This document shows positions 57,019-64,000 of a stretch of 64,000 bases of DNA, piece after piece. How positions within the stretch are numbered: position 1 is the first letter of the stretch; every line of letters begins with the position of its first letter. Location: NCBI GenBank assembly GCA_021397835.1, contig JAJFZO010000609.1, positions 5,396,001-5,460,000 of the forward strand. Reading direction: 5' to 3'. The notes under the pieces were generated by a model that was not told the origin of the DNA, ran no database searches, and saw nothing but the letters and a program-made list of their open reading frames with translations. This DNA is from Moringa oleifera (taxonomy: Eukaryota; Streptophyta; Magnoliopsida; Brassicales; Moringaceae). A program made the translations under genes and the position numbers.

Positions 57019-58300
57019 TCAACAGAAAGTGAAAAGAGGTGCTTTTAATTCTGTGAAGGCATAGCCAAATCTTCTCTTGGCAGGTGCAAGAGAAGATTTG
57101 GTTAGCTCGGAGCTAGCTTTGGTTGCCTCTTCAACCTTGATTTGCACAAACTTTAGGTCCAGATCTAGATATCTCTCTTGAATTTTATCCTTCACCTTGG
57201 CCCAAAGGTCCCAATAAATCGAGGCACATTCTGAGAGGACTAGTCCATCAAATTCTTTAGACTTTTTGTAGTCCTCCAATATGGCTTGGGTGGAAGCCTT
57301 CGATTCTTCCTGACGCTGCTGCTTCATCTACTAAATCAAAAGAACAACATCCGTTCTAGCTTTTTGAATCTCAGCCTTGCAAACGGCTAGTTCTTGTTTT
57401 GCTTTCTTCTCTATCTTCTGAGCCTCAACAAACTCAACCTGCAATTCAGCACCTTTCATGGCAGCTGTCTTCACCGCCTCTTCCATTTTTTGCAATACTT
57501 CACCCTCAGGCCACGGTTGGTATGAAATCTTCTAAAATAAGAGCAGTCCTGTGGGTCACTTGAAAATCAAAGAAAAGGTCAGTTCAATATAAAAAACTAA
57601 AGAAAAGACAAAAAACAGAAGAGGGTTAGCAATTACACTGGCCAAGTCTTTCATCAAGCCTATAAAGAGGCTTTTTTTCCCCCTCATCCTAAAGTGTTTG
57701 AAGATCAGCCAACAAGATTGACTTGCGCAAGAATTCTGAGGCTGCAACTAGGTCAGCAATAGAGCTTGAGGTAGTGAGGCTCCAACTTGGGATGAATTTA
57801 TCTGTTAGAGCTGAAGCATCGAGAAATTCAACTGCCCCATTGGAACAGGGAACAAGGCTACTTCAACTGCTTTGGTCTTCTTGTTGGGCCACTCAATAGA
57901 GGTAGGGGAGCCCAACCTTTCCATAGGAAGCTCTTTTCTTCATGCAAGAAGAAAGGAGCAGGAGCCTAGCTGTCTTGGATTTCCCAGTAGCGGAGCACGA
58001 AGAGGTTTGCTTGCCTCATGAGCCACTTCAAATAACTCCCTTTTACCTACTGTAGTCATCATGATTGGATCTCCATGAAGAAAGAAGAAGGCAAATAATA
58101 AGTCATGCATATATGAAATGAAACTTAAAGATGGAAGGAAGTGGAGTACAAACTTGATGAGGGGCCGCTGAGCTCAACAGTGCAAAAGATAGGCTGTCCC
58201 ATAAGGAAACGCCCTACTAAAGGAAAAGGCTCGGAAAAGTGGCTTGAAAAAGGGTCTAGAACAGAATTTGAATCTAGGGCTGATGGGTACTGTGCTTGAG
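57019..58300 (-). pseudogene. Gag-like coiled-coil ORF, minus strand, copy B (best preserved)
   Basis: 57,019-57,327 is open for 102 codons: KASTQAILEDYKKSKEFDGL, then CASIYWDLWAKVKDKIQERYLDLDL and a Glu/Lys-rich tail. Upstream on the same strand (57,330-57,480) lies another helical Lys/Glu-rich stretch (AELQVEFVEAQ) separated by stops. Further upstream (57,556-57,747 and up to 58,300) are frames related to A 27,486-27,707. Probably a plant retroelement structural gene. Related in motif (QE-IQxRYxDLDL) to the plus-strand ORF 3 kb away. Confidence 0.5.
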
Positions 58301-59157
58301 GATGCTTAGAAGGTTGAAGGACAGATTTAAAGGAGGATAATTCTCTAAAGGATCTATTCTGGTCAACTCTATAGATTTGTTCTTCAGTGAAACATTCATT
58401 TATGCTGACCTCTCTGTTGCCATAACATCAGATTTTGTAAATCTCAACAAGAGCTGGAGGAAGATTTTAATTTTATTGTCCAGACTCAAAAATCTTAAGA
58501 AAATGATAGGGAGAAGGTACCTAGACTCAATGTCAAACCACCTAGTAGAAAAGGTCACTAAGCACCTCTAAGCATTGGGTACTAAGTTGGATGGAGACAA
58601 GTTTACACATTGAAGAACAACGATGAAAAAAAGATGGAGTGTAAAACACTAACCGATCAAGAGACATTCCTTAAAGACCATTATAGAGCTCAGATGAAGA
58701 GTTTAAGTTCTTTCATCTCTATTGGTAAGGTCATCCTAACAAAATTGAGAATCCTATAGGTGTTTTTGATCCTATCGAGGCTAGCTGATACAAGATGGGT
58801 GGTTGAAACATGTGACATGGTTCAAAAAAAAGGAGAAAATCCAAAGACAAAGCAAGAAGGATGCTTACCAAGAAAGTAAAGAGAGCTTGCACACTCGTAA
58901 TGGAGATTTGAGCACTTGGAGATGAACAAGGCGTATAACCAATTAAAGGTGCGGAGAAAGCAAAGAAAAAGAGTTTAGTGATGGTCTAAATGGGCTACAT
59001 ACTAGGTACAAAAGGTGTATGTCTAGAGATCTCAATTAGCCATCACAAGAAAAGAGTTGTTAAGGATTTAAGGGCTAAATTCATCATGTTGAGCTGGCCT
59101 TGATGTTGGCTTGATTATAAAGATATTTGACTCAAACAGCAAGACTCAATTATCTAT
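58301..59157. other. Noncoding spacer with the empty MITE site (copy B)
   Basis: The unoccupied TTA target (58,306-58,308) lies in 'gaggatgcttagaagg'. The rest matches A 28,310-29,140. A 64-codon ORF at 58,377-58,571 is not preserved in A. Confidence 0.5.
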
Positions 59158-59250
59158 AAATCTTGACTTGGTAAGCCTAGAAAACAGAAATCCTGATTTA
59201 GTAAGCCTAGAAAATATAAATCTTCACATTGTGAGCTCAAAAAACACGAA
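59158..59250. repeat. Short tandem repeat, 30-bp period, three units (copy B)
   Basis: Units 'atcttgacttggtaagccta', 'atcctgatttagtaagccta' and 'atcttcacattgtgagctca'. Same as A 29,145-29,240. A short insert ('caattatctataa') precedes the array only in B. Confidence 0.7.
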
Positions 59251-60830
59251 TCTTCAAATTGTCTAGATTAAGTTTGCTGAACTTGTCTGTGCTGGCCTTG
59301 GCTGAACTCATTTAGGGTACGCAATTTACCTAGAAAAAGAGGTATGCATCAAAATTCTTATCTTGCATTTAGCCCACCATTTTTCATCTATATTTCTAAA
59401 GCTATGGTAATCATCAAGCAAACATTTAAGATATTAGCACTCTAAAATTAAGATAATTCCATTTGTAAGTGTTTCTTTTATGAAAAAAAGTGCAAAAGTT
59501 TTGCTATAGTTAGGCAAATTTCTTGGTTTAGATTTTAGTTAGGGTTTTTGAATGATGTCTAAAGTATTTTTTAGGGTGGAGCTCCATTCATAGATCTAGA
59601 GGTGTTTATTATTTGATTCATTTGTTATTGTATTATAAAATATTTGATTAATATAAGAGAAAAATATTGGCCAGTATTGATCTTGTTTATTAAGTGTTTA
59701 TGCATAAGGTTATAATGTTCATGCTTATAGGTGATAGAATTCTGCTTGTTTATATTTAGAATAAATATGAATAGTTATACATAATTGAAAGGTTTTACGT
59801 TTATTTTCTTATGGTATCATTTATCCTTAGAGAAAATATGAAGGATTGACATGTTGCAATTATCATTGGAAGAACTTTATTTGGTGATAGATTCATACAA
59901 ACAGAGCTCATCCAAGGAAAGTAAAAGGAGACAAGGCCATTTACAAATATTATAGGATATGTAGAGATGATGAAAGAAGAGAATCATAGAAATCAGGGAT
60001 TAAATGTCTTTTGGAAGAATTAATGAAGAAATGAATCCAAGATGAGCTCATCCTAAACCTTTGCTAAACTGTTGTTTGAGGGGCATGTCATTAAGGCTTC
60101 ATGCATAGAATAATGGCATAAAATCTTAATATTGTGAGGAAAAAAATGAGTGAACTTGGTTGCACATAATAGATTTTTGTAGCTTATCCTTTAAGGTTAG
60201 TTCATGCAAGGTGGTTTTAGGCTTAGAACAGTTCAGCTTGTGTCATTTATGGTTTAGTCTTTGATTCTTCTAGCATGTTTGAATATCTTACATGTGAATC
60301 TTTTGACATTATTAGGATAAAAGTTATGTATTTATATTATTCGCCTCAATCCTTACTTTTGGATTAAAAAAATGGAACAATTATAAAATTCTTTTATTCC
60401 CACAAAATGTTTTAAGGCTTAAGATTGGAACGATTATGAAGTTATCTTACTTTACGTAAAAAAGAACCCTTCCATACTTATACATTTACAATAAATACGA
60501 TCTTCTTTAAATACATATCAATCTCCTCCAATGAAAAATTAGAAAATACATTTAATTAATATCAATAATGGATGTTACGGGGTGCTAATCCTTCCTCGTG
60601 CGTAACTGACTCTTAAATCTATTTTATCTCTAGATAAGCAAACAAGACTTATTTGCCTTTATTTGTTTTTAATACTCGAAAATAAAACTTTTACTAGTCA
60701 ATCAAATTTAAAAAGATTGCAGCGGCTCCTATCATTTCTCACATCGAGGGGTTTCCTTATTAAAATCTTGATTGTGCCAACTAGTAACTCCATTGGGGAT
60801 CATTGGTAAGAGAGTCAGACCAAAGATTAA
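59251..60830 (+). mobile_element. Putative LTR with primer-binding-like site, copy B
   Basis: Counterpart of 29,241-30,830. 'gtgctaatccttcctcgtgc' near 60,582 and 'attggggatcattggtaa' plus 'gagagtc' near 60,793-60,818 are the same candidate LTR-end/primer-site signals. Position 5' of the DUF7745-like ORF fits a 5' LTR. Boundaries uncertain. Confidence 0.35.
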
Positions 60831-61879
60831 ATGATTTTATTTTCTAATTTTTAATAAAAGGTATTAGATATGTTTTAATCGATAAATGCTTTACTTTGCT
60901 TTAAACTTTGTATTACTTAATGCTTATGACCTTGCACATACCAAGAATGCATGGCATAAATTCTAGAACCCGAGCTTTACTTTTGGAGGGATACATGTCA
61001 CCATGCTTCCGTGAAGCTACTTCACTTCCGCAAAGCTAGTGGAATATCCCAATCAAATTCAAACCTAGAATATATTATTATTTTCGAATTACTAATAGCT
61101 TTTGTAGTAATAGTAATATTTTAGGGTTCCTCGTTAGTCCAACGAGGAATGATTTGAGAGCCTTTAAATGCCAGTCTATCTTTTTATAACCCAGAATTTT
61201 TACTTAACATATGATAGAATCCATGGTTAATTTAGAAAAATACACCTAGTAGGGTACGTACAAGATCATTGTGCTAACGCTTTTTATGTTTGTGTTGTTT
61301 TCTGTTTTCTATGCATCTCATTACATGTCAACCGAAAGTCCATTATTCCACTATCATTATCTCTTTATTAATTTTCCAAGGATATGAAGTTTCACCATTT
61401 CTAATTATACGTCTAATTTCTCATATGATTATTTTCATGAATTTGACATAGAAAAAGTTCATCTTGCCTCCCTTTATTAAGTACTGGGCTAAAGGCGAAC
61501 CCCTCCTTTTATCTAGGTATCCCAGTCTCCTAGTCTCGTCCCTTATTAGTGCAACAAATAGAAGTGAGTTTGCTTATCTCTTCTGGTAGCAAGCGCTCTT
61601 TGTCAACAACTTCTTTAGTAATGGAATCGGTTCTTCGTTCTCTATCCTATCTAATAGAGGAATTCATTGGTTCATCTCCTTGTTTTGACTGAGCCTTCCC
61701 TTCCTTTTATTTTGTGTCCGCCTCTCTATTATGAAGTAGTTGTTTCCTAGCCCTCAATCTGTCTTGATATTGAGGCAAGCCCTTTTTAACTAATGGTGAT
61801 CTAAGCAAGAACAAAAGAATAAAGAGGATTACTTAAGAAAGGATTTCAAGTGGAGCTTACCATATAAAGTAAAGTTAGT
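60831..61879 (+). other. Leader region before the DUF7745-like ORF (copy B)
   Basis: No supported gene. Contains an insert of about 50 bp (near 60,927-60,975, 'ccttgcacataccaagaatg') and one of about 40 bp near 61,370-61,405 relative to A. Confidence 0.4.
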
Positions 61880-62990
61880 GATCAAGTCAAGTGAATGGAT
61901 AGAATTAACCTCACTATGGGAATTGTTGGATAAAGAAAGTCGATCTAACTTCAATCTAAGAGTATGGAAATATTGGTTGCTTTCTTGATATCATGGTAGA
62001 GGAATCCTTGATCAAAGCAATAATACAAGTTTGAGATCCATCTTACTAATACTTTTAGTGATCTTGATCTGATCCCAACTATTGAGGAATAGATGTTATT
62101 ATTAGGGATGACATTTTCTAGGCCCTACAAAATATATACAAAAAGAAGAAAGCCCATACCGGTGCCAAACAGTTGGCTATCTTATTGGGAATATCTAGAA
62201 AGGATGCCAAATAAGAGATAAAGCATAAAGAAGACACCCACTACATAACTAGAGAATTTTTATTTTGATTCATCAAAGACCACATAGTTGAAGCTGGAAG
62301 ATGAAGCTTCACACTAGTTATATATAGAATATTGATGTTTCTAAAGGTTCAAGGCCATGTATACACTATAATGATTGACTTCTTTATTATAGCTCATCAC
62401 AGAGTAAACCCAATCCCAACCATTTTGGCAGAAACCTTAAGATCTTTAAGACATTGCAGAAAGATAAGAGAAACTTTGTTTAGAGGCATATTTTTACTAT
62501 ATTCTTCATTGCGAAGTCACTTCCCAAAAAAAAAAAGATCTTTAACGCTTTTCTTGAGCTTGTAGAAGAATTCCTAAACCAAAAAAGATTTATGAGTAGA
62601 CAAGGTTTTTATTAATGTATTAAATGATGTCATTCAATGGGTACCACTATAGATGTCCTGTGAGTCAATTTTATTCAAAGCTAGTAACATTAGTAGTGTA
62701 CCCTTACCAAGGACTATGGGAAGGAATAAGTTATACTCCTTTATTGGCCATTAGAAAATTGGTGATGAAATAATTTGTGCCAACCATAAGTGATCTACCA
62801 AGCGAGGTATTTGAAAAAATAAACCCCAATACATTTGATAAGATAGATCAAATTGTGGAAGCTTAGAAAAGACCATTCCAAATGAAAAAAAAAAAAGAAA
62901 TTGGTCAATATGGTCACTCTCAAATACAAAGCATGGAGATCCGAGAGAAATCAAGACATAGTTCTACCTCCTTAGTTGTCTTTCATTAAT
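61880..62990 (+). pseudogene. DUF7745-like retroelement ORF, longer copy spanning the duplication edge (copy B)
   Basis: Plus-strand blocks in family order: SLIKAIIQV-DPSY near 62,005, FSDLDLIPTIEE near 62,050-62,090, SRPYKIYTK, then MIDFFIIAHHRVNPIPTILAETL and LFRGIFLLYSSLRSHFP (62,332-62,565). A tail near 62,700-62,740 (YPYQGLWEGISYTPLL) is also family-like. Stops and frameshifts interrupt it. Continuity of the domain across 62,387 shows this side is the original arrangement. In Ogre-like elements an extra ORF of unknown role lies between 5' LTR and gag, and this would suit that place, but the equation is inference. Confidence 0.6.
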
Positions 62991-64000
62991 ACATACATGC
63001 CAATTCTTAAAAGAATAGAATAAGAATGTTTTTGAAAAGAAAGGAAAACATGGGAAGAAGAGAACACTAGGCTACAACAAGAGGTTAATTCTTTACGATA
63101 TGAATCTAAAACAAACAAAAGATTATTAGAAAGATCAGTAAAGAAAAAGAAAGTTTCAAAGTCGAGATAAAAGAACTAAAGGCATTTTATAAACAATAAA
63201 GAAAAGACTGGTTACCTTAAAAACACATAAAATTCAGAGTGCTAACTCAGAAATCTTACAAGCTGAGAAAGAATATTAAGAGATAGAAAACGAGAAAGCT
63301 TACAAGAAACTTCCAAGGTGGGATGTGGCTTTGCAAGAAACACAAAAAGATTGCAATAAGCATCCAAACGATTGCAGAAATGTATTTTGAAATTAGAAGA
63401 TATAAAGCCTCACTTATAAGATAGTACCTTGAGGACATGATAAGCTTTATAAATTGGATTCAAACAATGTACCGAAAGGCATGTGATGTATTCAACTATA
63501 GATCTAATATGAGATACCAGACATATCATTAAAAAATTAATAAAGAAATTACCTTTTTCTTAGAAAAATGAACTTTTTATTGACCATTTTTTATTCATGC
63601 ATTTCATTTGCATGTGATGCATGCATAGCATATTCATAAAAAAAAAATTAAAATCCATTTCTATAGAAAATAAAACCATAGGGACGGTAAAGCAACACCT
63701 AGTGATTAAACGGTACAAGAATCGATCAAAAACTCAAAATTTTGAAATGAAGGACCAACACACAAGGCTTGAGAAACTTAAGGAAGCCTAGGTTGACCTA
63801 TGAGCCCTGTTGGCTCAAAGGTATAAAAAGCTAAAAAATGAGATGCTTCAAAAATTCCTTTAACTAATGAACTCCTTTGAAAGATACTCAAGGGAAAAAG
63901 GCTGACAAAGACAAAAGCTCCAGCAAAGACATAAGGCTAAAAATCCTATGCAACTCAACAAGTAAGCCCAACTATGGTAGGTGCGTTTAGAAACATTCTT
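62991..64000 (+). other. Charged, helix-rich decayed continuation of the retroelement ORF
   Basis: Single-copy in the window. Plus-strand frames are rich in Lys, Glu and Gln with many stops (for example near 63,140-63,420 and 63,700-63,960), consistent with the coiled-coil C-terminus that often follows DUF7745-type domains. AT-rich gap at 63,520-63,660. No intact ORF. Confidence 0.35.

Larger units (their letters stand above)
32318..62387. repeat. Tandem segmental duplication, copy B
   Basis: Second direct copy of the segment, about 30.07 kb if it begins at the internal junction. Sequence from about 34,781 onward is matched inside the window. The stretch 32,318-34,780 has no partner here and is assigned to copy B by inference: its partner should lie in the roughly 2.46 kb upstream of position 1. 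Past 62,387 the sequence is single-copy in this window. Confidence 0.85.

Noticed and set aside
1..64000. tRNA, rRNA or microRNA genes
   Set aside because: No cloverleaf-type or rRNA-like segments were noticed while reading; subtle hairpins cannot be excluded without folding software.
1..64000. A novel defence, biosynthetic or other multi-gene system
   Set aside because: Only two non-TE genes are visible and neither is clustered with functional partners; the rest is repeats and decayed mobile elements.

Overview
This window is nuclear DNA from a flowering plant, most likely a eudicot. It is AT-rich, has a spliced plant gene with an intron of about 5.7 kb, carries a DUF4220/DUF594 membrane-protein gene (a plant-specific family), and is dense with decayed plant retroelements (Ty3/gypsy, L1-type LINE), a hAT transposon, a small MITE-like insertion and a satellite array of about 180 bp monomers. 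No prokaryotic, organellar or viral gene cluster is visible, and I cannot name the species.

The main architecture is a direct tandem segmental duplication of about 30-35 kb. Copy A runs from before position 1 to about 32,317. Copy B follows, ends at about 62,387 and is about 30.07 kb long. Order is the same in both: chromovirus-type gypsy pol fragment (minus), 180-bp satellite array, LINE fragment, small two-exon gene (plus) with a second LINE in its intron, DUF4220 gene (minus), AT-rich repeats, a second type of gypsy pol fragment (minus), a decayed coiled-coil ORF (plus), a related decayed ORF (minus), a putative LTR, and a DUF7745-like ORF fragment (plus). At 32,317 the DUF7745-like reading is cut off in copy A, while in copy B it continues past 62,387. 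This marks 32,317 as the novel internal junction and the right flank of B as the ancestral arrangement.

The copies have diverged structurally. A has a hAT remnant with a flanking deletion (5,906-7,859), a 636-bp MITE-like insertion (27,671-28,306), about 2 kb more satellite, and about 0.65 kb of LINE 5' sequence missing from B. B has a long GA run, an 86-bp unit triplicated where A has one, and about 0.4 kb of LINE tail missing from A.

The two recognisable host genes have decayed reciprocally. The small gene is intact in A but has a nonsense codon and two frameshifting changes in B. The DUF4220 gene is open over 707 codons in B but has a 2-bp frameshift and a deletion of roughly 105 bp in A. 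The locus may therefore keep one working copy of each gene, about 32 kb apart in different duplicates. Divergence is uneven: nearly zero downstream of the small gene, several percent in TE-derived flanks. I found no convincing new multi-gene system. The value of the window lies in this duplication history.
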